Of a stretch of 64,000 nucleotides of DNA, positions 16,000 through 24,907 are shown piece by piece. Under the pieces are notes generated by a model that made no database searches, was not told where the DNA came from, and worked only from the letters and a program-made list of their open reading frames with translations. This DNA comes from Neobacillus terrae. Its GTDB lineage: Bacteria > Bacillota > Bacilli > Bacillales > Cytobacillaceae. Position 1 is the first letter of the stretch, and every line of letters begins with the position of its first letter. The translations under genes were made by a program, and so were the position numbers. Location of the stretch: the NCBI RefSeq assembly GCF_011393025.1, contig NZ_JAAOEO010000004.1, positions 186,001-250,000 of the forward strand. Reading direction: 5' to 3'.

Positions 16000-17322
16000 T
16001 CACAGTAAATCGTCGCATTTTTTAAAAAATTTCCTTAAAATTGGTTTTGCCTCAGAAATAAAGTAAAGAGAACCTGTAATTATAAGAACATCATCTTCTC
16101 CCAATTCTTCTATTTCTGCTAGTATTGCGGTTTTCCATACCTCGTTAAAGGACTTATTTTCCGACTTGGATAGTGCCATTAAATCAGCGGTAGAAGAGGC
16201 ACGTGGAAAATCAAAGGACACAAAAACAATCTTATCAGCAGCATCGTCCAGCTGGGCAATCATTTTGTCGAGCTTTTTATCTTTTAATGCCGTGAAGACT
16301 ACATGAACCTTTTTGTCAGAATACCTGTTTGTTATTTCATTTGTCAGCGCCTGAATTCCTTCATCATTATGGGCACCATCCAAAATGACTAGCGGTTTTT
16401 CAGAAATAACCTCAAAACGTCCTGGCCAGAATGCCTCCATCAGACCCAAACGAATCTCCTGTTCACCTATACTGTATCCAAGCTTTTCCTTCAGATATTG
16501 AGCAGCTAAAACTGCTAACGATGCATTCTCTGTCTGATGCTGCCCAATCATTCCTATTTTTAAATTATCCAGAATCCCAAAGGGAGATTTAAGGCTGAAT
16601 TCTTCTCCATTTGAGAGTGAGATATGCTCCGAAATAGAGAAATCTTTGCCTATCCGAAACAAAGTCGATTGCTCTTCTTCTGCCCTTGCTGCAATAACCT
16701 TCAGTGCGTCCTCTCTTTTAACTCCGGTTACAACAGCAGTGTGTTTTTTTATAATCCCGGCCTTTTCAAAAGCAATCTGTTCATGTGTATCTCCAAGTAT
16801 AGCTGTATGGTCCAAGCCAATATTCGTAATCACAGAAAGATAAGGATAAATAACATTGGTTGAATCAAAGCGCCCCCCGAGCCCGACTTCATACAGAACT
16901 ATATCCACCTTTGCCACTTTTGCAAAATACAGCAGAGACATGGCTGTTATCACTTCAAATTCTGTAGGGCCGCCAAGTTCAGTTTCTTCCAATTGATCAG
17001 CCAGCGGCATAATTGCATTTGTTAGTTCCACCAGTTCTTCATCGCTGATAGGCTTGCCATTTACACTTATCCGCTCATTAAAATGCTCTATGTAAGGGGA
17101 AGTAAAGGTCCCGACTCTATAGCCAGCCGCCTCGAGAATCGACCGCAGGAAAGTGACGGTGGATCCCTTTCCATTTGTTCCTCCAATATGAACCGTTTTA
17201 ATTTTAGTTTCCGGATGATCCAGCTTTTCCATCATCCATTGCATCCTTTTTAATCCTGGCTTAATACCAAGTCTTAATCGGGCATGAATCCAATCAAGCG
17301 CCTCTTCGTAAGTATTAAACAT
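16000..17322 (-). CDS. folC: Folylpolyglutamate / dihydrofolate synthase
   Basis: A 440-residue Mur-ligase-family enzyme with the P-loop HIGGTNGKGST near residue 46 and the family LYEVGLGGRFDSTN motif near 142-155. It adds glutamate to folates (and may make dihydrofolate from dihydropteroate) in the cytoplasm. I start at the ATG at 17322, which has a TTGAGGTG ribosome binding site and yields MFNTYEEALDWIHARL as in relatives; an ATG eight codons upstream has no ribosome binding site. It lies 69 bp after valS with only a GC-rich hairpin without T-run between (17358-17380), so valS-folC read-through is likely, as in B. subtilis. Confidence 0.96.
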   Translation of the reverse strand: MFNTYEEALDWIHARLRLGIKPGLKRMQWMMEKLDHPETKIKTVHIGGTNGKGSTVTFLRSILEAAGYRVGTFTSPYIEHFNERISVNGKPISDEELVELTNAIMPLADQLEETELGGPTEFEVITAMSLLYFAKVAKVDIVLYEVGLGGRFDSTNVIYPYLSVITNIGLDHTAILGDTHEQIAFEKAGIIKKHTAVVTGVKREDALKVIAARAEEEQSTLFRIGKDFSISEHISLSNGEEFSLKSPFGILDNLKIGMIGQHQTENASLAVLAAQYLKEKLGYSIGEQEIRLGLMEAFWPGRFEVISEKPLVILDGAHNDEGIQALTNEITNRYSDKKVHVVFTALKDKKLDKMIAQLDDAADKIVFVSFDFPRASSTADLMALSKSENKSFNEVWKTAILAEIEELGEDDVLIITGSLYFISEAKPILRKFFKKCDDLL

Positions 17323-17391
17323 TTTGCACCTCAATTCCAGGCTCATACAGACAAAGACGAATCCGCCTGTACGGATTCGCCTCCACCCATT

Positions 17392-20034
17392 TTAGCCTCT
17401 TAATTCTTTCCTACGGGCTTCCACAGCATTTCTCTTTTCCATGTAATCCTGTTCTTTTGCACGTTCTTCTGCAATTACATTTTCTGGAGCTTTTTTCATA
17501 AAGCCTTCGTTCCCAAGTTTCTTTTGAACTCTTTCTACTTCTTTATTCAATTTTTCCCATTCTTTCTCAAGACGGGCGATTTCTTCATCGATATTAATCA
17601 GACCTTCAAGCGGCAGAATGATTTCCAAGCCGGTAATCACTGCTGTCATGGCTTTATCAGGTGTATCCATCTCGGTTCCCATTTCTAATTCCTCTGGGTT
17701 GCAAAAACGTTCAATATAGCCGCGGTTTCTTTCAAGCGAAGCAAGAATCGTTTCATCCTTTGCTTTAACAAGCATTTTAATTTTCTTGCTCATTGGTGTA
17801 TTAACTTCCGCACGGATATTACGAACAGCACGAATGGTTTCCATAAGCATTTTCATTTCTGATGCTGCCTGCTCATCCGTAAATTCCGGATTTGCTTCAG
17901 GCCATTTAGCTATTGTAATTGACTCTCCGGAGTGCGGGAGGTTTTGCCAGATTTCTTCTGTAATAAATGGCATGAACGGATGAAGAAGTCTCATTGTTTG
18001 ATCTAGAACATGTGCCAAAACTGAACGTGTTGTCTTTTTAGAAGCCTCATCATCACCATAGAGGGGAAGCTTCGCCATTTCAATATACCAATCGCACAAA
18101 TCATCCCAAATGAAGTTATAGAGAGCACGGCCAACCTCTCCAAACTCATATCTGTCAGATAAGCGCGTAACCGTTTCAATTGTTTCATTTAATTGATTTA
18201 GAATCCATTTGTCTGCAACGGACTTTTCACCACTTAAATCAATTTCTTCAAAAGTCATACCATTCATATTCATAAGAGCAAATCGGGATGCATTCCAAAT
18301 CTTATTGGCGAAATTCCAGGTTGCTTCAACCTTTTCAGGAATATAGCGAAGATCCTGGCCAGGTGAGCTTCCTGTAGAAAGGAAGTAGCGCAGGGAATCA
18401 GCCCCGTACTGGTCAATCACTTCCATTGGGTCAACACCATTGCCAAGTGATTTACTCATTTTACGGCCTTGAGAGTCTCTAACCAATCCATGAATTAAAA
18501 CATCCTTGAATGGACGCTCTCCGGTAAACTCAAGACTTTGGAAAATCATTCTTGATACCCAGAAGAAGATAATATCATATCCTGTAACAAGAACATCAGT
18601 AGGGAAGTAGCGTTTAAAATCAGCTGCTTCCTTATCAGGCCAGCCCATTGTAGAAAATGGCCATAGTGCGGAACTAAACCATGTATCAAGAACATCCTTA
18701 TCCTGGGTCCATTTCTCTGCATCTGAAGGAGCCTCAAGACCTACATAAACCTCTCCTGTCTCATTGTGATACCAGGCCGGGATGCGGTGGCCCCACCAAA
18801 GCTGTCTGGAAATACACCAGTCGCGGATATTTTCCATCCACCGAAGGTAAGTATTTTCAAAGCGTCCTGGAACAAAATTTACTTTGTCTTCTTTTTGCTG
18901 AAGCTCAATAGCTTCCTGAGCAAGAGGTGCCATCTTAACAAACCACTGTGTTGACAGATAAGGCTCAACTACTGCTCCGCTCCGTTCAGAGTGCCCAACG
19001 GAGTGCAAATGATCTTCAATTTTAAATAAAACGCCAAGCTCCTGAAGGTCTTTTACAATTTGCTTACGGCATTCAAAACGGTCCATTCCTTTATACTTTC
19101 CTGCCCTGTCATTCATGGTGCCGTCTTCATTCATAACTAGAATACGCTCAAGATTGTGGCGGTTTCCTATTTCAAAATCATTCGGATCATGTGCTGGAGT
19201 AATTTTAACTGCCCCGGAACCGAATTCCATATCAACGTAATCATCCCCTACAATAGGGATCTCACGTCCAGTAATTGGAAGAGTAACGGTTTTGCCGATT
19301 AAATGCTTATACCGGTCATCTTCCGGATGTACCGCTACAGCTGTATCACCAAGCATCGTTTCTGGGCGTGTTGTGGCTATTTCAATATGCCCGCTTCCGT
19401 CAGCAAGTGGGTAATTCATATGATAAAAGGCACCTTGTACGTCTTTATAAATTACCTCAATATCTGATAATGCTGTTTTGGTGGATGGATCCCAGTTGAT
19501 AATATACTCGCCGCGATAAATTAAACCCTTATTATAAAGTGTTACAAATACTTCTTTAACGGCGTCTGAGAGCCCCGCATCAAGAGTGAAGCGTTCACGG
19601 CTGTAATCAAGTCCAAGTCCGAGCTTGGCCCACTGCTGGCGAATATGGCCTGCATATTCTTCCTTCCAGCTCCAAGTTTCTTCAACAAACTTTTCACGGC
19701 CCAGGTCGTATCTGTTTTTTCCTTCTTCACGAAGCTTTGCTTCAACCTTGGCCTGAGTCGCGATTCCTGCATGGTCCATTCCCGGCAGCCAAAGTACATC
19801 ATATCCCTGCATCCGCTTCATTCTTGTCATAATATCCTGCAGGGTAGTATCCCATGCATGCCCTAAGTGCAGCTTTCCAGTTACATTGGGCGGTGGAATT
19901 ACTACTGTGTAAGGCTGTTTTTCCTGGTCATCTTTCGCTTCAAAAAACTTTCCTTTTACCCACCAATCGTAACGTCCCTGTTCGATCGAGGCTGGATCAT
20001 ATTTTGTCGGCATCTGTATGTCATTTGTCTCCAT
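17392..20034 (-). CDS. valS: Valyl-tRNA synthetase
   Basis: An 880-residue class I aminoacyl-tRNA synthetase. The HIGH-type motif is [14 protein letters not shown] (about 47-60) and the KMSKS motif is [10 protein letters not shown] (about 525-534). An editing CP1 domain lies between them, an anticodon-binding domain follows, and a C-terminal coiled coil spans about 810-880 ([23 protein letters not shown]). It charges tRNA-Val. Length equals that of B. subtilis ValRS (880). The ribosome binding site AGGAGG precedes the ATG. Expression is controlled by the T-box leader immediately upstream (20066-20335). Confidence 0.98.
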   Translation of the reverse strand: METNDIQMPTKYDPASIEQGRYDWWVKGKFFEAKDDQEKQPYTVVIPPPNVTGKLHLGHAWDTTLQDIMTRMKRMQGYDVLWLPGMDHAGIATQAKVEAKLREEGKNRYDLGREKFVEETWSWKEEYAGHIRQQWAKLGLGLDYSRERFTLDAGLSDAVKEVFVTLYNKGLIYRGEYIINWDPSTKTALSDIEVIYKDVQGAFYHMNYPLADGSGHIEIATTRPETMLGDTAVAVHPEDDRYKHLIGKTVTLPITGREIPIVGDDYVDMEFGSGAVKITPAHDPNDFEIGNRHNLERILVMNEDGTMNDRAGKYKGMDRFECRKQIVKDLQELGVLFKIEDHLHSVGHSERSGAVVEPYLSTQWFVKMAPLAQEAIELQQKEDKVNFVPGRFENTYLRWMENIRDWCISRQLWWGHRIPAWYHNETGEVYVGLEAPSDAEKWTQDKDVLDTWFSSALWPFSTMGWPDKEAADFKRYFPTDVLVTGYDIIFFWVSRMIFQSLEFTGERPFKDVLIHGLVRDSQGRKMSKSLGNGVDPMEVIDQYGADSLRYFLSTGSSPGQDLRYIPEKVEATWNFANKIWNASRFALMNMNGMTFEEIDLSGEKSVADKWILNQLNETIETVTRLSDRYEFGEVGRALYNFIWDDLCDWYIEMAKLPLYGDDEASKKTTRSVLAHVLDQTMRLLHPFMPFITEEIWQNLPHSGESITIAKWPEANPEFTDEQAASEMKMLMETIRAVRNIRAEVNTPMSKKIKMLVKAKDETILASLERNRGYIERFCNPEELEMGTEMDTPDKAMTAVITGLEIILPLEGLINIDEEIARLEKEWEKLNKEVERVQKKLGNEGFMKKAPENVIAEERAKEQDYMEKRNAVEARRKELRG

Positions 20035-20065
20035 TGAAATTCCTCCTTATTTTTTAAAAATAAAT

Positions 20066-20335
20066 ACAAAAAAACCCCATCCGTCATAAAAGGACGAATG
20101 GAGTTTGCTTCGCGGTACCACCTTTTTTCCAGCCTGAATAAAAAAGAGGCTGGCTCTTAACAGGATAACGGATTCGATCCGTCTTCCACTACTTGAATGA
20201 CTATTCTTTGGCGGAAGAAGCTCAAGGGTGACTTTCCAACTGACTGTCTGGGAGCCTTTCAGCAAATGGTTCCCTCTCTTTGAAACAGTATCACATTGTA
20301 CTCTTCCCTATCGTTGCCTTTTCATTTAATTATAT
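20066..20335 (-). promoter_or_regulatory. T-box riboswitch leader of valS
   Basis: On the minus strand the T-box proper GGTGGTACCGCG lies at about 20111-20123, directly followed by a terminator: stem AACTCCATTCGTC/GACGGATGGGGTT (20073-20105) and T7. Upstream are a long Stem I region (about 20215-20325) and the Stem III-type hairpin CCAGCCTC...GAGGCTGG (about 20130-20155). The likely specifier codon is GTC (Val) at 20232-20230, in the 3' side of Stem I, which fits the gene served. Uncharged tRNA-Val binding would favour the antiterminator. Confidence 0.92.
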
Positions 20336-20340
20336 AAGAT

Positions 20341-20370
20341 ATACTACCTAAAAAAGGGGATTGTAGTCAA
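20341..20370 (-). promoter_or_regulatory. Candidate sigma-A promoter of valS
   Basis: Minus strand TTGACT (20370-20365), 18-bp spacer, TAGTAT (20346-20341), just ahead of the T-box leader. Confidence 0.5.
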
Positions 20371-20434
20371 CAATGATAGCCAACTTTTTTATATATTATA
20401 CATTTGAAGCAAAATAGTTCCTTTTAGCTTAAAC

Positions 20435-20462
20435 ACTTATTGTGTGGAATATACATAATATG
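20435..20462 (+). promoter_or_regulatory. Possible sigma-K-type promoter of the small membrane gene
   Basis: AC at 20435-20436, 17-bp spacer, then CATAATATG (20454-20462), one base off the sigma-K -10 consensus CATAnnnTA. The spacing is the same as in the gerE promoter of this window. Confidence 0.35.
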
Positions 20463-20495
20463 AGGAGAAAGAACTGAGGGGGGGAGAGTGTTCTG

Positions 20496-20687
20496 ATGAA
20501 AAGAAACTTTAAAATCTACTCCAAGCCGCCATGGGTCAGGAAAATAAGAGCCGTATGTGCACAGTTTATTATTCCTTTTTGCATATTTCAGGGTATAAGG
20601 GCAATCCTGATTCCAACCTTCTTTGATGTTTTGCTCCTTATCGTTTTTATTGCTATTGCCTTTGCCATTCAACTGGAATACTTTTAG
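20496..20687 (+). CDS. Small conserved-looking membrane protein, unknown function
   Basis: A 63-residue protein with a basic N-terminus (MKRNFKIYSKPPWVRKIR) and one or two hydrophobic segments (about 21-38 and 42-61). I regard it as real because it has a very strong ribosome binding site (GAGGGGGGGAGAG, ending nine bases before the ATG), a good terminator immediately after the stop (20686-20713) and it fills the gap between valS and ysxE. I do not recognise a function. The neighbourhood (ysxE, spoVID) and the possible sigma-K-type promoter suggest a sporulation link, which is inference. Confidence 0.75.
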   Translation: MKRNFKIYSKPPWVRKIRAVCAQFIIPFCIFQGIRAILIPTFFDVLLLIVFIAIAFAIQLEYF

Positions 20688-20713
20688 GAGCCCACTTTGT
20701 GCTACTGGGCTCC
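20686..20713. terminator. Terminator between small plus-strand gene and ysxE
   Basis: Stem AGGAGCCCA/TGGGCTCCT with an 11-base loop, followed by TGTTTCTTTT on the plus strand. It partly overlaps the convergent ysxE 3' end and may work for both. Confidence 0.8.
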
Positions 20714-21736
20714 TGTTTCTTTTGCCGTCTGTTCCTGGCTGTCTATTTCACTAATCCGCATGACTACATATTCTGTGTTTTTCAAGTGCCAATATTTCCG
20801 ATGCAGCTGCTGGACAAATTTCATCTCATTAGCAGTTCTCTTTTTTTGAAGATATCTTTCTGTCACTTGCAGAATAGGGGCTGGGTGGGCCAAATAACTT
20901 AAAAACAATAACTTTTCATCCGGCTTGTAGGGGAAGTACTTAAAATAGTAATAAACCCAGTCAATTGCCTCTTCATTTCGTTTAGGCTGGGTTTTTAGGG
21001 TTCTGGCTAAAAAAGGAAGCATGTCATGAATAGGTGATCCGTATCCGGCCTCTTCAAAGTTTATAAAATACCCATATCCTCTTTCATCATATAAAAAATG
21101 TTCAGAAGATATTTTTCCGTGTGTAATCACCATTCTTGCCTTTTCCTGATCTTTTGTCTTCTCATACCACTCTTCAAACTTTTCCTTTGAAAAACGGATA
21201 GCCTGACTTATTTCCGTGTAATACATCGAAAAAAGCAATTCGAATGGCGACATATAGGATCTTTTTTCACATTGTTCTATCATACCGTCAAGTAATTCCT
21301 GATTTTTTTCTAACCGCTGTATTGTTTTTTCATAATGCTCAGTACGGTCCTCCTTTTTTACAGTTACTTCTTTGGCGGACAAGGTATGAAGTCTGGCCAA
21401 TTCACGAAAAAGCTGCTGATGCTTTTCTTTCCTGTCCTCCCTTTCTTCATTGGGCAGCCAGGGCATTAAGTAATACAGGCTTTGGTCATTTAGAACAGCA
21501 TAACGGCCATCCATGGTTGGATAAACAGGAACAATCCTATTAAACCCTTTTTGGTATAGCTCATGGACATGCCGAATAAAATCTGTTCCTCTTTGAGGAG
21601 GGATTTTTTTTAGGGCAAAGGTGCCTTTATTGGAGTAAATTTTTTGGATTTTACCAAAATTCTCAACAAAATAAGGGTCAATATAATAACTATTTAAAAT
21701 AGGAGCAACTGCTGCAATTAGATTTGGTTTATTCAC
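20702..21736 (-). CDS. ysxE: Spore coat-associated protein YsxE (CotS-family kinase-like)
   Basis: A 344-residue protein of the CotS/YutH/YsxE group with a protein-kinase/aminoglycoside-phosphotransferase-like fold: an N-terminal lobe with FALKKIPPQRG (about 40-50), an ITHGKISSEHFLYDE segment (about 203-218) in the place of the catalytic loop, and FINFEEAGYGSPIHDM (about 222-238) in the place of the metal-binding DFD/DFE loop, where the canonical Asp appears replaced (NFE). The protein may therefore be a pseudokinase. In B. subtilis YsxE associates with the spore coat and is encoded next to spoVID. The GTG start has only a weak ribosome binding site. It follows spoVID after a terminator-like hairpin (21842-21864). 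Confidence 0.88.
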   Translation of the reverse strand: MNKPNLIAAVAPILNSYYIDPYFVENFGKIQKIYSNKGTFALKKIPPQRGTDFIRHVHELYQKGFNRIVPVYPTMDGRYAVLNDQSLYYLMPWLPNEEREDRKEKHQQLFRELARLHTLSAKEVTVKKEDRTEHYEKTIQRLEKNQELLDGMIEQCEKRSYMSPFELLFSMYYTEISQAIRFSKEKFEEWYEKTKDQEKARMVITHGKISSEHFLYDERGYGYFINFEEAGYGSPIHDMLPFLARTLKTQPKRNEEAIDWVYYYFKYFPYKPDEKLLFLSYLAHPAPILQVTERYLQKKRTANEMKFVQQLHRKYWHLKNTEYVVMRISEIDSQEQTAKETGAQ

Positions 21737-21833
21737 CGAAACTCAGCTCACTTTCATTAGAAAACCGTAAACACACATAAAATGCAATATCTGCATGGTT
21801 TACTCGAGTATCACGCACGCTGATGCTACTAAA

Positions 21834-21864
21834 AAAACAGTTGAGCAGGCACGAAGACCCGCTC
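21834..21864 (-). terminator. Terminator after spoVID
   Basis: Minus-strand stem TGAGCGGG/CCTGCTCA with a short loop, followed by CTGTTTTTTT. It lies 18 bp after the spoVID stop and may attenuate read-through into ysxE. Confidence 0.75.
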
Positions 21865-21881
21865 ATCATGTCTTTTCTATG

Positions 21882-23060
21882 TTATTTTTTTCCCACCGCT
21901 ACCGGAATGTATAGAACCTGACCTTCATAAACATCCTGGTTTAATTCCATTTGATTTACTCGTGCAAGATTTTGAACGGGAATATCATATCTTTCTGAAA
22001 GAAGATTTAAGGTATCTCCTTTTTGAACAATGCATACCTTAAGCTTTGCACTTTCGTTGGTTTCTTCTCTCCTTGCAAAAAACTCAGTGAGACTCATGCT
22101 TTTCTTATTGCCCTGTTTTTTCTTTTTCGGTTTTGCCTCCTGAATCTTTTCAGGACTGGATGAACTTTCTGGCTCTAGTTCTGCTACTGCAGTCTCTTCT
22201 TCAATGACTGTTACCATTTCAGGCTGTGCTTGCTCCTGTACTACTACTTCCTGCTTTTCCTCGCTCCTTGCAACTTCTGGTTCCTGCTTTTCCTCGCTCC
22301 TTGCAACTTTTGATTCCTGCTTTTCCTCGCTCCTTGCAACTTCTTGCTTCTGCTTTTCCTCGCTCCTTGCAAATTCTGCAAGAAAGTCTTGGTGATAATT
22401 TTCCTTTAATGCTTGATACGCGAATGAAGGGATTTCAAGTACTTCCACTGGAGCTTCTTCTGTTACTTGCTTTCTAGCTTCTGCATGGAAAGTATCTTCT
22501 TCCTCAAGAACTGGATAAGCCTCATCCTCTTGAACCGAGGCAGTCTCCTCTTCAAAAGCTTCCTGTTCTTCCGCTGCTAGTTCTTTCTGGCTGCGAGCTT
22601 CAACCTTCTCCTCTTCCCTCTCATGCTGCTGTTCACCATATAACCCGCTGATGGTTAAATCAGAAGTAAGTTTCATGCAACTCCTTTCAGGAAAAGAATA
22701 GTCAAATGATTCTACTACTACATCAATATCGTAGATGCTTTTAATTCGGTTATTGGGAATGGTGATGTCCACAGGAAACCTGTGTGAGAATTGGCAAGTG
22801 CCGCTTTCTCGGTCCTGGACAATTTGGACATATTTGTGTCCGGGATTAGATTCCTCTTCCCCTTCTGAATTTTCATTATTGCACACATACTCACCTGTTA
22901 ATTCTAATGATCCCCGTATCGTAACATACTGGTCATTCTCCTGAATCGTAATATCAGGATCAAGCGAGATGGAAACTAGCTCAGTGACTTCCTGTCCTTT
23001 TCGAAACCATAAAGACTCCTCCAAAGAAAATCGAAGGCACGATTGATTTTCCTGAGACAA
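21882..23060 (-). CDS. spoVID: Stage VI sporulation protein D, spore coat assembly (LysM)
   Basis: A 392-residue protein. The conserved N-terminal domain (about 10-150; RFSLEESLWFRKGQEV, SISLDPDI, RGSLELTGEY) matches SpoVID, which encases the spore with coat proteins and interacts with SpoIVA and SafA. The middle is acidic and of low complexity and contains four 11-residue repeats (ARSEEKQ core, about 230-275). A LysM domain closes the protein (about 338-390; VQKGDTLNLLSERYDIP...). I choose the TTG at 23060, eight bases after AAAGGAGGAG and aligned with the known start region; the frame is open nine codons upstream. A sigma-E-type promoter sits at 23110-23138. Confidence 0.95.
   Translation of the reverse strand: MSQENQSCLRFSLEESLWFRKGQEVTELVSISLDPDITIQENDQYVTIRGSLELTGEYVCNNENSEGEEESNPGHKYVQIVQDRESGTCQFSHRFPVDITIPNNRIKSIYDIDVVVESFDYSFPERSCMKLTSDLTISGLYGEQQHEREEEKVEARSQKELAAEEQEAFEEETASVQEDEAYPVLEEEDTFHAEARKQVTEEAPVEVLEIPSFAYQALKENYHQDFLAEFARSEEKQKQEVARSEEKQESKVARSEEKQEPEVARSEEKQEVVVQEQAQPEMVTVIEEETAVAELEPESSSSPEKIQEAKPKKKKQGNKKSMSLTEFFARREETNESAKLKVCIVQKGDTLNLLSERYDIPVQNLARVNQMELNQDVYEGQVLYIPVAVGKK
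22252..22383 (-). repeat. 33-bp coding tandem repeat in spoVID (four units)
   Basis: The block beginning TGCTTTTCCTCGCTCCTTG recurs at 22252, 22285, 22318 and 22351, an exact 33-bp period encoding 11 residues (A-R-S-E-E-K-Q plus four variable). It lies in the acidic linker before the LysM domain. Confidence 0.95.
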
Positions 23061-23109
23061 AGCGACTCCTCCTTTCGTTTCCTTCACGTAAAATCACTAT
23101 GTCACTTAC

Positions 23110-23138
23110 ACTCTATGAAGATTTTCTTTTTTTTATGA
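23110..23138 (-). promoter_or_regulatory. Candidate sigma-E promoter of spoVID
   Basis: Minus strand TCATAAA (23138-23132), 14-bp spacer, CATAGAGT (23117-23110), close to the sigma-E consensus (KMATATT-14/15-CATACAMT). B. subtilis spoVID is sigma-E dependent. Confidence 0.55.
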
Positions 23139-23217
23139 TAAAAAAGCTATATAGAAGGCAGAAAACTTATCGCTACAAGGAAAGTATTGCAAAAGCTGGT
23201 GTTATCTTAATTAGGCT

Positions 23218-23455
23218 ATGTTAAAGGATTTGATTGATTGTAATAAAATCTTCGAAACTCCAGCTGGAAGACGAGGGTGGCAAGACCACACAGCGAGGTA
23301 CGAGAGCGGAGGCTGCCAGTTCATCCGCGGAAAGAGAGCAGGCTCCCTCTTTTTATCAATTGCTGTGTTAAAGAATATTGCTATGTTGAGTGGAGAGGAA
23401 GGCGGGAGACTCCAGCGGGGAAAGTGGGCGCCGTGAGCGAAAATCAACAGTCAGA
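23218..23455. repeat. Degenerate Bacillus-type intergenic repeat, two partial units
   Basis: GC-rich, non-coding block in an otherwise AT-rich 450-bp gap. Left unit about 23240-23340 (ACTCCAGCTGG ... CCGCGGAAAGAGAGCAGGC), right unit about 23370-23450 (GGAAGGCGGGAGACTCCAGC ... GAGCGAAAATCAAC). The wording matches a repeat family I know from many Bacillus genomes (GCGAGACTCCTGCGGGA ... GAGCGGAAATCAAC). The units look rearranged or partly deleted. Short plus-strand open frames through it are not credible genes. Confidence 0.7.
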
Positions 23456-23470
23456 TTAACCAGAGCCTAA

Positions 23471-23503
23471 ATAAAAAAGCACCCGTACTATTTGTACGAG
23501 TGC
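23471..23503 (-). terminator. Terminator of the hem operon
   Basis: Stem AGCACTCGTAC/GTACGGGTGCT with a five-base loop and T6 on the minus strand, right after the hemL stop. Confidence 0.9.
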
Positions 23504-23511
23504 TCCTATAC

Positions 23512-24798
23512 TTACTTAAGCGTTGAGAAGGCGGTAGTAGCTGCCTGTATTGTCTTTTCAATATCTTCATCAGAATGTGCTGTAGAAAGGAATAAGCCTT
23601 CAAACTGGGATGGCGGCAGGAAAACACCCTGGTCTGCCATTTCCTTGTAATATGAGGCAAAAAAGTCCAAATTAGCTGTTTTTGCTTTTTCATAATTGAT
23701 TACATCTTCATTTGTGAAGAAGAATCCAATCATGGACCCAGCACGGTTGAAAGTAAGCGGGATTTCATATTTTTCAGCAGCAGCACTGATCCCATTTTCA
23801 AGCATATCTGCTTTGCGGATAAATTCTTCGTAATCCTCCGGAGTCAGTTGGCTTAAAGTTTCGTAACCAGCAGTCATCGCTAATGGATTACCGGATAGTG
23901 TACCGGCCTGGTAGATTGGACCGCTAGGAGCAATCTGTTCCATTATTTCTGCTTTTCCACCGTATGCTCCAACAGGAAGGCCTCCCCCGATTACTTTACC
24001 GAGGCATGTAATATCAGGAGTAATACCAAAATAGCCTTGTGCACAATTATAGCCAACACGGAATCCTGTCATAACTTCATCGAAGATGAGCAAGGCGCCG
24101 TATTGAGTTGTAATATCGCGAAGACCTTGAAGGAACCCTGGAAGCGGAGGAACTACCCCCATATTTCCAGCAACAGGCTCAACAATAACACCTGCAATAT
24201 CCTCACCAAACTGTTCGAATGCATACCTTACCCCTTCAAGATCATTGTAAGGGACAGTAATTGTATTTTTAGCTACACCTTCAGGAACACCTGGACTGTC
24301 TGGAAGACCCAGAGTTGCTACTCCTGAACCAGCCTTAATGAGGAGTGAGTCTCCATGACCATGGTAGCATCCTTCAAATTTTAAAATCTTGTTTCTGCCT
24401 GTATATCCCCGTGCTAGGCGCAGTGCGCTCATTGTCGCTTCTGTACCGGAGGAAACCATGCGAATTATTTCAATGGAAGGTACACGCTCTGTTACTAGCT
24501 TTGCCAGCTCATTCTCCATTAAGGTTGGAGCACCAAAACTTGTACCCAATTCAGCAACCTTTTTGAGTGCTTCCACTACTTTATCATTTGTATGGCCAAG
24601 AATAAGCGGACCCCATGATAACACATAATCAATATATTCATTTCCATCAATGTCATAAATTTTTGATCCCTTGCCGCGTTCCATAAAAATAGGGTCCATA
24701 TTCACTGATTTAAACGCCCGTACAGGGCTGTTTACTCCGCCCGGCATTAATTTCTTTGCTTCCTTAAAGGCTTCAATAGATTTAGCATATGAGCGCAT
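23512..24798 (-). CDS. hemL: Glutamate-1-semialdehyde 2,1-aminomutase
   Basis: A 428-residue PLP-dependent class III aminotransferase. The PLP-lysine motif [15 protein letters not shown] lies near residue 266 and the IIFDEV-type Asp motif ([12 protein letters not shown]) near 240. It makes 5-aminolevulinate from glutamate-1-semialdehyde, the second step of the C5 haem pathway started by HemA. The ATG at 24798 gives [11 protein letters not shown], the usual beginning, with an AGAGGGA ribosome binding site; the in-frame ATG six codons upstream lacks one. It is the last gene of hemAXCDBL and is followed by a terminator. The 109-bp gap to hemB is the largest in the operon. Confidence 0.97.
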   Translation of the reverse strand: MRSYAKSIEAFKEAKKLMPGGVNSPVRAFKSVNMDPIFMERGKGSKIYDIDGNEYIDYVLSWGPLILGHTNDKVVEALKKVAELGTSFGAPTLMENELAKLVTERVPSIEIIRMVSSGTEATMSALRLARGYTGRNKILKFEGCYHGHGDSLLIKAGSGVATLGLPDSPGVPEGVAKNTITVPYNDLEGVRYAFEQFGEDIAGVIVEPVAGNMGVVPPLPGFLQGLRDITTQYGALLIFDEVMTGFRVGYNCAQGYFGITPDITCLGKVIGGGLPVGAYGGKAEIMEQIAPSGPIYQAGTLSGNPLAMTAGYETLSQLTPEDYEEFIRKADMLENGISAAAEKYEIPLTFNRAGSMIGFFFTNEDVINYEKAKTANLDFFASYYKEMADQGVFLPPSQFEGLFLSTAHSDEDIEKTIQAATTAFSTLK

Positions 24799-24907
24799 TG
24801 CTTTCCCTCTCTTCATTAGAAATCCTTATGTCCTTAAAGCAGGGCACTGGGATTGCATATATGCCCTATTATGTAATAGGAAAGCTGGCCTTTCCTATTT
24901 AAACTTT

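Noticed and set aside
17358..17380. Hairpin between valS and folC as a terminator
   Set aside because: Good stem but no T-run after it on the minus strand; more likely a processing or pausing structure.
22252..22383. Regularly spaced direct repeats suggestive of a small CRISPR
   Set aside because: The period is exactly 33 bp with no spacers, in frame within spoVID, and no cas genes are present.
22204..22477. Plus-strand open frames rich in Ser/Cys/Leu repeats
   Set aside because: Antisense shadows of the 33-bp spoVID coding repeat.
23218..23459. Three overlapping short open frames between hemL and spoVID
   Set aside because: They read through the GC-rich intergenic repeat; no ribosome binding site and no conserved protein pattern.
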